Shown: one piece after another, positions 17,320 to 26,748 of the stretch | Layout: the number at the start of each line of letters is the position of its first letter | How positions within the stretch are numbered: position 1 is the first letter of the stretch | Assembly (NCBI RefSeq): GCF_030622045.1 | Contig: NZ_CP130886.1 | Span: 6,766,001-6,830,000 of the forward strand | Length of the DNA: 64,000 nucleotides | Origin: Planctellipticum variicoloris | Lineage (GTDB): Bacteria; Planctomycetota; Planctomycetia; Planctomycetales; Planctomycetaceae | Direction of reading: 5' to 3' | Translations under genes and position numbers: made by a program | The notes under the pieces: generated by a model | Databases searched by the model: none | What the model was told of the DNA's origin: nothing | The model's input: only the letters and a program-made list of their open reading frames with translations

Positions 17320-17691
17320 CTACTTCGCGGCCTTCGCCGACTTCTCCATGCGCTCGACCAGGCGGACGGCCTTGCCGGTGCGGTCGCGGAGGAAGAACAG
17401 CTTGGCGCGGCGGACCTTACCGTGCCGCTTGACGACCACCTTCGCCACCTTGGGGCTGTGGATGGGGAACGTTCGCTCCACACCCTCGCCGGCCACGATG
17501 CGGCGGACGGTAAAGTTTTCGCGGATGCTTCCCGCGTTCCGGGCGATGACGACGCCGTTGAAGATCTGGATGCGTTCTTTGTCGCCTTCCAGAATCCGCT
17601 GATGGACGTCGACGGTGTCGCCGATTTCGAATTCGAGCGGCTCGGCGCGCAGGCCGGACTCTTCCACAAGCTGGACCAGTTTACGTTGCAT
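17320..17691 (-). CDS. rplS: Ribosomal protein bL19
   Basis: A 123-aa large-subunit protein with EIGDTVDVHQRILEGDKERI, FNGVVIARNAGSIRENFTVR, and HGKVRRAKLFFLRDRTGKAV, the hallmark of L19, found at the 30S-50S interface. It is 78 bases downstream of trmD in the conserved ribosomal/tRNA-modification gene run. Confidence 0.98.
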   Translation of the reverse strand: MQRKLVQLVEESGLRAEPLEFEIGDTVDVHQRILEGDKERIQIFNGVVIARNAGSIRENFTVRRIVAGEGVERTFPIHSPKVAKVVVKRHGKVRRAKLFFLRDRTGKAVRLVERMEKSAKAAK

Positions 17692-17769
17692 GGCGTTACG
17701 CTCCTCTCGACCCCGCGGCTGGCGGGGTCCTGTTTCACGGGCGGCGGGTTCGCCGCCGGTTAAGCTGTC

Positions 17770-18474
17770 TCAATCGCGTCTGTTCGATCCGGGTTCATCG
17801 AGCAGGTCCGCCCGACGCTCGCGCGTCCGCAGCAGACTCTGCTGTTCTCGCCAGGCTGCGATCGCCTGATGGTTGCCGCTGAGGAGCACTTCCGGGACCG
17901 TCATGCCCCGAAACTCCCGCGGCTTGGTGAACTGGGGGTATTCCAGCAGTCGCTTCTCGGCGAACGAGTCGTACTTGCTGCTGGTTTCGTCCCCCAGCAC
18001 ACCCGGCACCAGCCGGATCACGCTGTCGATCACCAGCATCGCGGGAACCTCTCCGCCGTTACAGACGAAGTCGCCGATCGAAACCTCGAGCGGCCTGAGT
18101 CCCTGAACGATGCGATCATCAAATCCTTCGTACCTGCCGCAGAGCAGCAGGAGCCGCTCGTGGTCGGCCAGCTCCCGGACCAGAGTCTGGTCCAGCCGGC
18201 GTCCCTGCGGCGTCAACATCACCAGTTGTCCCGGCGCCGGGCCTTGCGCCTGCACGTGTTCCACCGCGTCAAAGACGGGAGGGCACATGATCAGCATGCC
18301 CGGCCCTCCCCCGTACGGCGTGTCGTCGACCGACTTGTGCTTGTCGCTCGCCCAGTCGCGGACGTTCCACAGATGCACATCCACCAGGCTCTTCTCGATC
18401 GCCTTCTTGAGGAGGCTCTGTTCGAGATAGCCGGCGAAGATCTCCGGAAACAGCGTCAGGACGTCGAAGCGCAT
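17770..18474 (-). CDS. trmD: tRNA (guanine37-N1)-methyltransferase
   Basis: A 234-aa SPOUT methyltransferase that makes m1G37 next to the anticodon and so prevents +1 frameshifting. Diagnostic motifs are MRFDVLTLFPEIFAGYLEQS, DDTPYGGGPGMLI, LLLCGRYEGFDDRI and EVSIGDFVCNGGEVPAM with the trefoil-knot glycines, and VPEVLLSGNHQAIAAWR near the C-terminus. It starts 35 bases after rpsP. That spacing leaves no room for rimM, which usually lies between rpsP and trmD. Confidence 0.98.
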   Translation of the reverse strand: MRFDVLTLFPEIFAGYLEQSLLKKAIEKSLVDVHLWNVRDWASDKHKSVDDTPYGGGPGMLIMCPPVFDAVEHVQAQGPAPGQLVMLTPQGRRLDQTLVRELADHERLLLLCGRYEGFDDRIVQGLRPLEVSIGDFVCNGGEVPAMLVIDSVIRLVPGVLGDETSSKYDSFAEKRLLEYPQFTKPREFRGMTVPEVLLSGNHQAIAAWREQQSLLRTRERRADLLDEPGSNRRD

Positions 18475-18509
18475 GGTCGGTCAGACATATCGTGCGGGGA
18501 CAGGGGCGC

Positions 18510-18869
18510 TTATTCGGCGGCGGCTTCCGCAGGAGCTTCTTCGGCGCCTTCGGGGACTTCCGGCACCGTTTCGCGGACCTTGGGGGCCTGCAGCGGAGCG
18601 GGAGCGGCGGCGACGCCGAACCGGTTCGTCTTCACCTTCTTCACCAGCGTCGCAACGCGATCGGACATGCTGGCGCCAACGGAGAGCCAGTATTCGACGC
18701 GGTCGAGCTGGACGCTGACGCGCTTCGACTTGTCGACGACGGAGGTGTCGTACCAGCCGACCTCCTCAATGGCCTTCCCTTCGCGGTGCACGCGCGAGTC
18801 CATGACACAGATGCGGTAGAACGGACGGTGCTTGCGTCCAATCTTCTTCATACGGATGCGAACTGCCAC
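18510..18869 (-). CDS. rpsP: Ribosomal protein bS16
   Basis: A 119-aa small-subunit protein starting MAVRIRMKKIGRKHRPFYRI, with EEVGWYDTSV and RVEYWLSVGASMSDRVATL. The first 80 or so residues are the S16 core. The last 35 are an Ala/Pro/Glu-rich tail not found in E. coli S16. It precedes trmD, as is typical. Confidence 0.98.
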   Translation of the reverse strand: MAVRIRMKKIGRKHRPFYRICVMDSRVHREGKAIEEVGWYDTSVVDKSKRVSVQLDRVEYWLSVGASMSDRVATLVKKVKTNRFGVAAAPAPLQAPKVRETVPEVPEGAEEAPAEAAAE

Positions 18870-19074
18870 GCAATCGACTCCTCAAAAAAAACGGGTTAAA
18901 CGATGTCCACGGGCCGCAGCCCGGTGAATTCTTTGACCACGAATTGCACAAGTCAGGAATACGAGTGGTGAGCCTCGCAGCCCCGACTCACCCTACTTCT
19001 CTCTGTTCCTGTTCGTGCTGATTCGTGTCATTCGTGGTTCCTGCCTTCTCTTCTCACAACTCGCCGGAACGCGT

Positions 19075-20559
19075 CTACCGGTTCCGCTTCTTCTGCTTCT
19101 TGGATTCCTTGCGGGCCTTCTTGCGCTTCTCGTCGGCCAGTTTCTGGTCGGCGGGACCGCGCTTGCTCCGCTCCTTCTGCTGCTTCAGGTTGGCGCCGGG
19201 ATTGAACATGCCGGCCTGGCCGAGCTGGCTCATGGCCTTCATGCGGTCCATCATCCCCAGACCCGACATCTTCTGCATCATGCCGGACATCGCGCCGAAG
19301 TCTTTGAGAATCCGGCTGACATCCGCGGGATCGGTGCCGCTGCCGCGGGCGATGCGGTGCCGACGGCTCCGGTCGATCCGGTCGGGGTTGAGCCGCTCTT
19401 CCTTCGTCATCGAGCTGATGATCGCCTCGATCCGGCCCATGTCCTTTTCGGGATCGGCCATCTCGGGAAGCTGATCCATCATGCCGCCGACGCCCGGGAT
19501 CATCTTCATGATGTCCTTGAGCGATCCCAGCCGGCGGATCCACTGCATCTGCGTCCGGAAGTCCTCCAGGCTGAACTTGCCGGCCGCCATCTTCTTCTGG
19601 GCCGACTCGACTTCTTCCTGCGAAACCGCCTGCTGGGCCCGTTCGAAGAGGGTGACGACGTCGCCCATCCCCAGGATGCGTCCCGCCATGCGGTCGGCGT
19701 GGAACGGTTCCAGGCGGTCGAGCTGTTCGCCGACGCCGATGAACTTGATGGGGACGCCGGTGACTTCGCGGACCGAGAGGGCGGCGCCGCCGCGGGTGTC
19801 GCCGTCGAGCTTGGTGAGGATCACGCCGTCGAGTTCGAGGGCGTCGTTGAAGGCCTTGGCGCTGTTGACGGCGTCCTGGCCGGTCATGGCGTCGCAGACC
19901 AGGAGGATCTGATCGGGCTGGACCTTGCGGTCGATCAGCTCGAGCTCCTGCATCAGGTCGGCGTCGACGTGGAGTCGGCCGGCGGTGTCGAAGATGATGA
20001 CGCTGATATCGCCAGCCTGCTTCGCAGCGGCCAGGGCGTTGGTACAGACTTTGAGGGGCGTCGTTCCCTGCGGGGGCTCGCTGTAGACGGGGACGCCGAG
20101 CTGCGCGCCGATGACTTTGAGCTGTTCGATGGCGGCGGGGCGCTGGAGGTCGGCTGCGACCAGCATGGCTTTGTGGCCGCTCTCTTTGAGCATGCGGGCC
20201 AGCTTGCCGCAGGTCGTCGTTTTGCCGGAGCCCTGGAGGCCGCACATCATGATGCGGTTGAGGGAGTCCCGCCGCAGATGCAGCGAGTTGTCCGTCGGGC
20301 CCATCAGGTTGACGAGCTCCTGATGGACGATGCCCACGATCTGCTGATCGGGACGGAGAGACTTGAGAACCTGCTCACCCAGCGCCTGCTCGGTCACCCG
20401 TTTGATGAAACCGGTGGCGACGTCGTAGTGGACGTCGGCTTCGAGCAGCGCCCGCTTGACCTGCGCGAGACCATCCCGGACGTTGGCTTCGGTCAGTTTC
20501 CCGCCGCGACCCAACACCGAGAGCGCAGACTTCAGGCTGGTGGTGATGCTTTCGAACAT
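19075..20559 (-). CDS. ffh: Signal recognition particle GTPase Ffh
   Basis: A 494-aa protein that binds signal peptides with 4.5S RNA and targets ribosomes to FtsY and the Sec translocon. Its parts in order are the N domain ([20 protein letters not shown]), the G domain with [15 protein letters not shown] (P-loop), [22 protein letters not shown] and [12 protein letters not shown], and a methionine-rich M domain with MIPGVGGMM and [11 protein letters not shown]. The tail is Lys/Arg-rich. ATG 20559 is chosen from the family N-terminus. It is the first gene of the leftward run ffh-rpsP-trmD-rplS-yraN. Confidence 0.98.
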   Translation of the reverse strand: MFESITTSLKSALSVLGRGGKLTEANVRDGLAQVKRALLEADVHYDVATGFIKRVTEQALGEQVLKSLRPDQQIVGIVHQELVNLMGPTDNSLHLRRDSLNRIMMCGLQGSGKTTTCGKLARMLKESGHKAMLVAADLQRPAAIEQLKVIGAQLGVPVYSEPPQGTTPLKVCTNALAAAKQAGDISVIIFDTAGRLHVDADLMQELELIDRKVQPDQILLVCDAMTGQDAVNSAKAFNDALELDGVILTKLDGDTRGGAALSVREVTGVPIKFIGVGEQLDRLEPFHADRMAGRILGMGDVVTLFERAQQAVSQEEVESAQKKMAAGKFSLEDFRTQMQWIRRLGSLKDIMKMIPGVGGMMDQLPEMADPEKDMGRIEAIISSMTKEERLNPDRIDRSRRHRIARGSGTDPADVSRILKDFGAMSGMMQKMSGLGMMDRMKAMSQLGQAGMFNPGANLKQQKERSKRGPADQKLADEKRKKARKESKKQKKRNR

Positions 20560-20895
20560 TCGACTCGACTCAGGTTCAGGAAGTCCGGGGCGTGCCAAGG
20601 CGGTGACACGGCGTCGCCTCAGCGACGATCCAGGCAGCATCAGCCGCCCAGGAACCGGGGGTGGAAGCGGGAAAGTATAGAGAAACGCGGGCGGCGGATG
20701 CAACGAAGGGCGGAAAGCGGAGAGCGGAAGGCGGAGAGCCAGACGAAGGAAGCACCCGCAACTAATTACGCATAAAGATGTTGCGTCTCATTGATCGCGT
20801 TTCCAGACTCTGTCTGGGTACGTCGCTCCCGGAGACTCCGCGTCCTCCTGCGGTGTGAGAAGGCGGCATAATTCGGCTCGCGGGAGCGGCGGGCC
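20560..20895. other. Gene-free region upstream of ffh
   Basis: This 336-base gap contains a short CGTCGC/GCGACG hairpin near 20604 and an irregular tandem of GCGGA-type units at about 20708-20742. I see no gene or strong promoter. Confidence 0.45.
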
Positions 20896-21267
20896 CTACT
20901 TTAAGAACGGCTCCAGCCGGGCCACGACGTCCGCCTTCCCCAGCTCCAGCTTCCCGAAGCCGGGTTCGGCGCCCAGCGCTACGGCGTTGGCCTGATGCTC
21001 GGGATAATTCGAGACCAGCATGATTGGAACATCGACGAGGGCCGGGTCGGCCTTTATGAGACGGATCAGTTCGCCGCCATCGCTGTAGTCGGCATCCAGC
21101 TTGCGATTGACGAGGACCAGATCATATTTCGCCGCGCGCAGGTCATACATGGCATCGACAATCGTGTCCGCGGTCGAAATGACGACGTCGAAGTTCGACT
21201 TGAGGAACCGCGAAATCGCACTGTGATCGGGACCGCATTGACCAACGCTGAGGACCTGCCGAGGCAT
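20896..21267 (-). CDS. Receiver-like protein lacking the usual phosphorylation site
   Basis: A 123-aa single-domain protein with the response-regulator receiver layout: a short first strand (RQVLSVGQ), a beta3 strand YDLVLVN, then GGELIRLIKADPALVDVPIMLVSNYPE and a C-terminal LGKADVVARLEPFL. The residue at the end of beta3, normally the phosphorylated Asp, reads Asn (LVLVNRKL). The acidic pair at the end of beta1 is also missing. It is therefore probably a pseudo-receiver that does not accept phosphate, unless a nearby Asp in LDADYSDG substitutes. No kinase is adjacent. Confidence 0.65.
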   Translation of the reverse strand: MPRQVLSVGQCGPDHSAISRFLKSNFDVVISTADTIVDAMYDLRAAKYDLVLVNRKLDADYSDGGELIRLIKADPALVDVPIMLVSNYPEHQANAVALGAEPGFGKLELGKADVVARLEPFLK

Positions 21268-21512
21268 CGCAGAAAATCTCCGGGGAATCCAAGAAATCGC
21301 TCCTGGATCATAGACAAAGGAGCGTCCACTCCCCAGTCATCCGTCTGACGGGCAATTCCTTTCTGGCTTTCGACTCTCAACTCTCGTCACTCGACTCTCC
21401 CCCAACTGGGGTAGGTCCGATTCGGCCGCGCGCCTATACTGGACAGAAGCGGCCGGCCCCGATCGACTCACGGGAATACGGACGGTCAGCGCGATTCCAC
21501 TGAGACGATTTC

Positions 21513-22586
21513 ATGCGCCAGGTTCTGCTGCGATTTCCGTTCGACAAGCCGTGGGACTTCGGCCCGCTGGGTCAGTGGCCCGGTTTCGGGTTCGGGATCG
21601 TCCTGCTGGCGTGGATGTTGTTCGGAGCGTGGTCGTTGCGCACTTTGTGGAGCCGTCGGGGGCATTGGACCGGCGACGACTGGTCGTCGATCGGGCTATG
21701 GCTGGGCATTGCGCTGGCGATCATCTGGGCGCCGGTGTTCGGGCCGAAATTTGCGCCGCAGGGGCTGCCGGTCTACGGTTACGGGCTGATGCTGTTGATC
21801 GGGTTCGGCAGCGGGGCGCTGCTGGCGGTCTGGCGGGCGAAGCGGGAGGGTTTGAATCCCGATCTGATCTGGGACCTGGCGATGTGGCTGTTCATTCCGG
21901 GACTGATCGGAGCCCGAGTCTTTTATCTCGTCCAGTACGGACATCAGGTCTTCGCGGGCAAGCGGGGGCCAGAGCTGTTGTGGGCGGCGATCAATCTGCC
22001 GGACGGCGGACTGGTGCTGTTTGGCGGCCTGCTGGCGGGGGCGGTTTCGTACTTCCTGTTCTGCCAGCGACGGCAGGTGCAGCCGCTGCTGCTCGCGGAT
22101 ATTGTGACGCCGTCGGTGTTTCTGGGAATCGGGTTCGGGCGGATCGGCTGCCTGCTCAACGGGTGCTGCTTTGGCGATCGCTGCGATCTCCCGTGGGGGT
22201 TGTCGTTTCCGCATGACAGCGTTCCATTCCGGGTGCTGGTCGAGCGGGGGTTTCTCGCGCCCGATGCGCCGTTCACTCCACCGCTGCATCCCACGCAGAT
22301 TTATAGCGCGATCGACGGCTTTCTGATTGCGGCCATCACGCTGGCGTATTATCCATACCGGCAGCGCAACGGTTCGGTCTTCGGGATTGCGCTGCTGATT
22401 TATCCGACCACCCGTTTTCTGGTCGAGCTGCTGCGCGGGGACGAGTTCGGCCAGTTCGGGACGTCGCTGACCATTTCTCAATGGGTCAGCATCGGTATCA
22501 TCCTGTGCGGGGTCGTGTACAATCTCGTGTTGTGGCGGCTCCCGGTCCGGGGACGCCCGGTGGCGGCCACGGCTCTTCGGGCGTGA
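21513..22586 (+). CDS. lgt: Prolipoprotein diacylglyceryl transferase
   Basis: A 357-aa inner-membrane enzyme that moves a diacylglyceryl group from phosphatidylglycerol to the lipobox cysteine of prolipoproteins. About seven membrane segments are visible. The Lgt signature appears as LFGGLLAGAVSYF and GRIGCLLNGCCFG, with HPTQIYSAIDGF following. The N-terminus (LLRFPFDKPWDFGPLGQWPG) is longer than in E. coli. Several lipoprotein substrates are encoded in this window. Confidence 0.92.
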   Translation: MRQVLLRFPFDKPWDFGPLGQWPGFGFGIVLLAWMLFGAWSLRTLWSRRGHWTGDDWSSIGLWLGIALAIIWAPVFGPKFAPQGLPVYGYGLMLLIGFGSGALLAVWRAKREGLNPDLIWDLAMWLFIPGLIGARVFYLVQYGHQVFAGKRGPELLWAAINLPDGGLVLFGGLLAGAVSYFLFCQRRQVQPLLLADIVTPSVFLGIGFGRIGCLLNGCCFGDRCDLPWGLSFPHDSVPFRVLVERGFLAPDAPFTPPLHPTQIYSAIDGFLIAAITLAYYPYRQRNGSVFGIALLIYPTTRFLVELLRGDEFGQFGTSLTISQWVSIGIILCGVVYNLVLWRLPVRGRPVAATALRA

Positions 22587-22680
22587 GGTATTCCGGTTCC
22601 CGGCGTCCTGTCGGCGGCCCTATCCCGTCTTTGTCGATCCAGTCTTGACGATTTCCCTCCGCGTGACGAGAGCCCCCCGG

Positions 22681-23379
22681 ATGTCGGGGACCAGAGCGAC
22701 TTTTCCGCAGTCTGCCCAACCGGAAGCGTCCGTCGCCCCGGATTCCGGGGAGAGTCTGGGAACTTTTCCGCCCGCCGCCCCGTCTGAGATGACGGCCACT
22801 GTGGAAACGACCTGCGACCAGGAATTGATCGAAAGCAGCCTGTCGGGCAGCTCCGAGGCGTTCGGGGCGCTGGTCCGTCGGTACCAGCATCGTTTGTACC
22901 ATTCCCTTGTGCACATGCTCGGCTCCGCGGAGGACGCCCAGGACGTGGCGCAAGATGCGTTCGTGCAAGCGTTTCAGAAGCTGGGGACATTCCGGGGACA
23001 GTCCGGTTTTTATTCGTGGCTGTACCGGATTGCGATGAATACGGCGATTTCCTCGCGCAGGAAACCGCGACGGCCGACAGTTTCTGTGGAGGCGATGCGC
23101 GAGCAGTCGGGTGAGGAGCCCGCCGATCATCGCGGTTCCGCGGCCCCCGCGCACGCGATGGAAGTGGCGGAGCGGCAGCGGGTAGTCCGGTCGGCCCTGG
23201 CGGCATTATCGGAAGAATTTCGGACGTGCGTGGTGCTGAAGGAAATGGACGGCTTGAGCTACGAGGAGATTGCGGGGATTCTGGACTGTCCGATCGGGAC
23301 GGTTCGGAGCCGGATTCATCGTGGACGACTGGAACTGCGGGAAAAACTTCGCAGTTTCCTCGCGACGGGAACGGAATAA
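22681..23379 (+). CDS. ECF-type RNA polymerase sigma factor
   Basis: From ATG 22681 the protein has 232 residues. A TTG at 22645 and an ATG at 22789 are alternative starts, and the conserved region begins after the latter. Region 2 is seen in AFGALVRRYQHRLYHSLVHM, DAQDVAQDAFVQAFQKL and FYSWLYRIAMNTAISSRRK. Region 4 is in LAALSEEFRTCVVLKEMDGL and GTVRSRIHRGRLELREKL. The next gene encodes a membrane protein with an anti-sigma-like N-terminus, the usual arrangement for an envelope-stress ECF system. Confidence 0.92.
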   Translation: MSGTRATFPQSAQPEASVAPDSGESLGTFPPAAPSEMTATVETTCDQELIESSLSGSSEAFGALVRRYQHRLYHSLVHMLGSAEDAQDVAQDAFVQAFQKLGTFRGQSGFYSWLYRIAMNTAISSRRKPRRPTVSVEAMREQSGEEPADHRGSAAPAHAMEVAERQRVVRSALAALSEEFRTCVVLKEMDGLSYEEIAGILDCPIGTVRSRIHRGRLELREKLRSFLATGTE

Positions 23380-23470
23380 CAGTGTCCGCGGCCCTGTGAG
23401 GTCGGGAATGATAACGAGACTGCGAGCGGTCGCCGACGCCGGTCGGCGATCAGAATGATGAGTGACGAGA

Positions 23471-25147
23471 ATGCCTCGGCCGGGAACTGACGATCTGCTG
23501 TCGGCGTACTTCGATCGCGAAGTGACGCCCGCGGAGCGCGCCGCCGCCGAGCAACTCCTGGAGCGGGATATTACGGCGCGGCAGGAACTGGAAGAGATCG
23601 GCGGATTGTCCGATCTGCTCAGGTCGCTGCCGCACGAAACCGCGCCGGACTTTCTGCTCTCAGCGACCCTGCAACGGGCGGAACGGGAGACGCTGTTCGC
23701 GCACGCCGCCGCCGCGCCGGTCGCAATCGCCCGTCCCCGTCGTCGTCGCGAGTGGCTGGTGGTGCTGGCGGGGCTGCTGACGACGTCGGCCGCCGTGTTG
23801 CTAATGGTCAACACGCTGCCCCAGGCCGAGCATGCGCCGGTCGGTTCGATGGCGACGGAATCTGCGCTGGTCGCTTTCGACAGCGCGACGCCGGAGGCTG
23901 TTGCGAAGAGTGAGAATGCCTGGCATTTGGGCGAAGGCAACGCCAAGTCGGCGACTGTCGACGACAGTCTCGAATTTCGTGGGGCCGCTTTTAAGAAACT
24001 TGAATCGGAAGGCCTTGCGGAGTCTGCGGGGGGAGTTGGCGGTGGAGCTGCCCCGCCCGCACGGGTCGTCGAAGCCCGCCAGAACTCGTTCATGCTGCGT
24101 GCGGATCCGGCTGCGCCTGCGCCGGTGACTCGGTTTGGAGTTCCGGCGGGCGAGCCGTTGTCGGCGTCGACGACTCCGCAGGCGCTTCCTGGAGTCCTGA
24201 ATTTCTCGGACGCCCCGGCGGATGCGATGTTTGCCAATCGCGGTCTGCAGGAGTCGAGCGAGACGGATTTCGGGAGCATGAACACCGCCAACAACAGCAT
24301 CCGGCTCGGGCAGGTCATTCCGTATCTGGCGATGAACCGCGACGGTGCGATGTCGGTGATCGAGTTCACAGTGATTGACGTCGACCAGGCCGCCGACAGC
24401 CTGGAAGTCCTGCTGAGCCGCAATGATGTCAAACCGCAGTCCGGCGACAAGTCTCCCGAGGAAAAGTCCCCGGAGGAGAAGACCAGGCTGAATGGTCTCG
24501 CCCGCAAGCAGAGCGGCAATCGCTCGGAGAGTCTGGTTGCGTTTTACGTTCAGACGGGACCGGAACTGGCAGGCCGGGTGATTCGGCAGCTCGAATCGGA
24601 GCCGTGGGTTGTCAAGGTGGATCTGATGCCGCCGGTTCCCGGCGACGAACTTCTCAGCGAATCGACGCCGGTCGATGCCCGTCAGATCGAAGAAGTTCTG
24701 GTTCGCAACGGCATTCAGTATGGCAATCAGTACGGGAGTACGGCCATGCAGAATTCGGCGGGGACAGTCCTCAGCGGAGCCTCCGAACGCCTGGATCAAT
24801 CCGGCGGCTCGCGGACTGCGGCGGCGAGTGGTCCCGAGCCCAGACTGGGGCTGGCGGTGACGGATCGGCGGCGGAAATCCGGGGCCGACAGCCCGAGCCA
24901 GGCGGGTGCTGAGGAGTTGCAGGTGATGCAACGTTTCGAACTGCGTCATCGACCGGAAGTCGTGCAGTTTCTCGGCGTCAACGCGGCCGAGGCTTCGAAG
25001 CCGCTGGCCGGAAACCTGCAGCAGGAGCGAGATCTCGAAGTGAAGCTGTCAGAGAAGCAGTTGACCGCATCCAACAATATTCGGATGCTGTTCATTCTGC
25101 AGCAGAATCTTCAGCCGCCGATCACGTCGCCGGTTCCGGCCCCCTGA
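23471..25147 (+). CDS. Putative membrane anti-sigma factor with large extracytoplasmic domain
   Basis: A 558-aa protein (ATG 23471; a GTG at 23462 is possible). The first 80 residues look like an anti-sigma domain (DDLLSAYFDREVTPAERAAA, a helical bundle) but lack the His/Cys zinc motif of the ZAS family. One membrane helix follows (EWLVVLAGLLTTSAAVLLMV, about residues 95-114). About 440 residues, rich in Ala/Ser/Glu, lie outside and show no known enzyme motif. Its position 91 bases after the sigma factor supports the role, so the assignment is part sequence, part context. Confidence 0.7.
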   Translation: MPRPGTDDLLSAYFDREVTPAERAAAEQLLERDITARQELEEIGGLSDLLRSLPHETAPDFLLSATLQRAERETLFAHAAAAPVAIARPRRRREWLVVLAGLLTTSAAVLLMVNTLPQAEHAPVGSMATESALVAFDSATPEAVAKSENAWHLGEGNAKSATVDDSLEFRGAAFKKLESEGLAESAGGVGGGAAPPARVVEARQNSFMLRADPAAPAPVTRFGVPAGEPLSASTTPQALPGVLNFSDAPADAMFANRGLQESSETDFGSMNTANNSIRLGQVIPYLAMNRDGAMSVIEFTVIDVDQAADSLEVLLSRNDVKPQSGDKSPEEKSPEEKTRLNGLARKQSGNRSESLVAFYVQTGPELAGRVIRQLESEPWVVKVDLMPPVPGDELLSESTPVDARQIEEVLVRNGIQYGNQYGSTAMQNSAGTVLSGASERLDQSGGSRTAAASGPEPRLGLAVTDRRRKSGADSPSQAGAEELQVMQRFELRHRPEVVQFLGVNAAEASKPLAGNLQQERDLEVKLSEKQLTASNNIRMLFILQQNLQPPITSPVPAP

Positions 25148-25173
25148 CGGTCGGGAGGCGGCGATTTTGCCGC

Positions 25174-25953
25174 TTACTTCTGAAAGATTTCGGCGTCGCT
25201 GATCCAGTAGAGTCCGAGCGGTTTGCCGCCGTCTTCGAACATCTCGATGCGGAAGGTGCCGGCAACGTCGAACGGACGATTCGGGATGTAGTTCGTCGTC
25301 TTCCCGGACTTCATTTCGATGGCGATCAGATCGTAGACCTTCGGGTCGCGACCGAAGCAGCAGATCTGGTTGTCGCGCGCCAGGACGAACTTCTCGATAC
25401 CGGTCGGCTCGAACGTGGGGTACATGAATCCGCGGATGCGGATCTTCCTGCCGTCGAGTTCCTTCAACCACGTTGGCATGACTTCGACGGCGTTGGGCGT
25501 GACCGGCTCCATATTCAGGACCTTCAGCAGGTCGAGGTCGTCGTAGGAAACGCGGATCGTTCCGCCGGCCCCTTCCGTCCGGAACTCCTTCTCGGGAATC
25601 AGTATCTGCACGACGCGATTGGCGCCGGCATTCTGCGGATCGAGGGCATCGGCGGGGGGCGTCGGCGTTCCGCGGTCCGCGACATTGAGCACTGCGGAGA
25701 CGCTGGAACCATCGACGACATTAACGGGGGCCAGCGCCGACGCGGGAATTGCAACTTCCAACTCGTCAACGGCGGGCGGCTGAGTGGTTGCCAGGGCGCC
25801 CGGTTTGTCTACAGCCGGCGTCTGCTCACCAGAGCCGTGAATCTGATCGTAAGTGCGATATTCGCCAATCGACGGATCATTGCAGCCGATCAGGGTTGCA
25901 GAGACTCCGGCCGCCAGACAACCCGCAACCGTCCAGCCAGTGCGTCGGCGCAT
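25174..25953 (-). CDS. Lipoprotein with CCFG motif, DUF3299-like
   Basis: A 259-aa protein with a lipoprotein signal ending LIGC (Cys about residue 24), then a Pro/Ala-rich linker. The C-terminal domain (about 150-259) contains GRKIRIRGFMYPTFEP, KFVLARDNQICCFGRDPKV and VAGTFRIEMFEDGG. The upstream gene encodes a clearly related domain (GKPVFIKGYMYPSRDH, FVLCKDSGDCCFGGNPKV). This pattern resembles DUF3299-type envelope proteins, but I am not certain of the family. Function unknown. The paired cysteines suggest a metal or redox site. Confidence 0.6.
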   Translation of the reverse strand: MRRRTGWTVAGCLAAGVSATLIGCNDPSIGEYRTYDQIHGSGEQTPAVDKPGALATTQPPAVDELEVAIPASALAPVNVVDGSSVSAVLNVADRGTPTPPADALDPQNAGANRVVQILIPEKEFRTEGAGGTIRVSYDDLDLLKVLNMEPVTPNAVEVMPTWLKELDGRKIRIRGFMYPTFEPTGIEKFVLARDNQICCFGRDPKVYDLIAIEMKSGKTTNYIPNRPFDVAGTFRIEMFEDGGKPLGLYWISDAEIFQK

Positions 25954-26037
25954 GGTTCAGTCCCCTGTTTCTTCGCAGACCGGCAAGACGGACGCGATCG
26001 TCGGATGACCGTCGCCCGGAACGACTCCGCTCAGTGT

Positions 26038-26748
26038 TCAGTATGACGTCTTCGCCGGGCCAAAGTAGCTGCATTCCAACTGATAGACTGGCTGCAGCCC
26101 CGTCGGATCGACCGTCGGTTCGGCTTTGAAGGTCCCGGCGACCGCGACCAAGCCCGTGCGGAAGTTTGCTGCCTGATCTCCGGTCATCCGGATCTGAATC
26201 ATGTCGGTCACCTTGGGATTTCCGCCGAAGCAGCAGTCGCCGCTGTCCTTGCACAGGACAAAGGTCTTCAGGCCGAAGTGATCGCGCGACGGGTACATGT
26301 AGCCCTTGATGAAGACGGGTTTGCCGCTCAACTCAGCAACCGACGGGTCCACCGCGAGCGATCCGTCCATTCGCTGTGACACTTCCTTCGAGGAAATGTC
26401 GCCCACGAAGCTCAGTCGCTCGAATCCCTCCGGGACCTCGGTGGCGTAACTATAGGCATGGAGAGTGGATGCTCCGGTGAAGACCAGCAGGTTCAGCGCG
26501 AGCGTGACTGTCGCCGCCACGCCGCCCGTGAAATACTGCCTCTCCCGTCGGATCCGAAGGAGCGACAGGCCCGCCAGCACGACGCCGACGAGCGGAATCA
26601 GCACCAGCGGTTCCCAGACGAACGCCAGGACGGACAGGACTACGAAGCCGGCGCTGATGGGAACCGTCAGCGGGACGACCCGATAGTCGAAATCGTCTGC
26701 CGGAACTGCGTCGGCGGCCATAGGTCGGGCAAGAACTGCCTGCGACAT
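26038..26748 (-). CDS. Membrane protein with CCFG domain, paralogue of the gene downstream
   Basis: A 236-aa protein starting at ATG 26748 (GGGAG eight bases upstream). Three predicted membrane helices occupy about residues 28-105 (VPLTVPISAGFVVLSVLAFV, LVLIPLVGVVLAGLSLL, VAATVTLALNLLVFTGA). An extracytoplasmic domain homologous to that of the downstream lipoprotein follows, including CCFGGNPKVTDMIQI and AVAGTFKAE. The 84-base gap to the paralogue suggests an operon. It could be one half of a two-component envelope complex, but the substrate is unknown. Confidence 0.6.
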   Translation of the reverse strand: MSQAVLARPMAADAVPADDFDYRVVPLTVPISAGFVVLSVLAFVWEPLVLIPLVGVVLAGLSLLRIRRERQYFTGGVAATVTLALNLLVFTGASTLHAYSYATEVPEGFERLSFVGDISSKEVSQRMDGSLAVDPSVAELSGKPVFIKGYMYPSRDHFGLKTFVLCKDSGDCCFGGNPKVTDMIQIRMTGDQAANFRTGLVAVAGTFKAEPTVDPTGLQPVYQLECSYFGPAKTSY

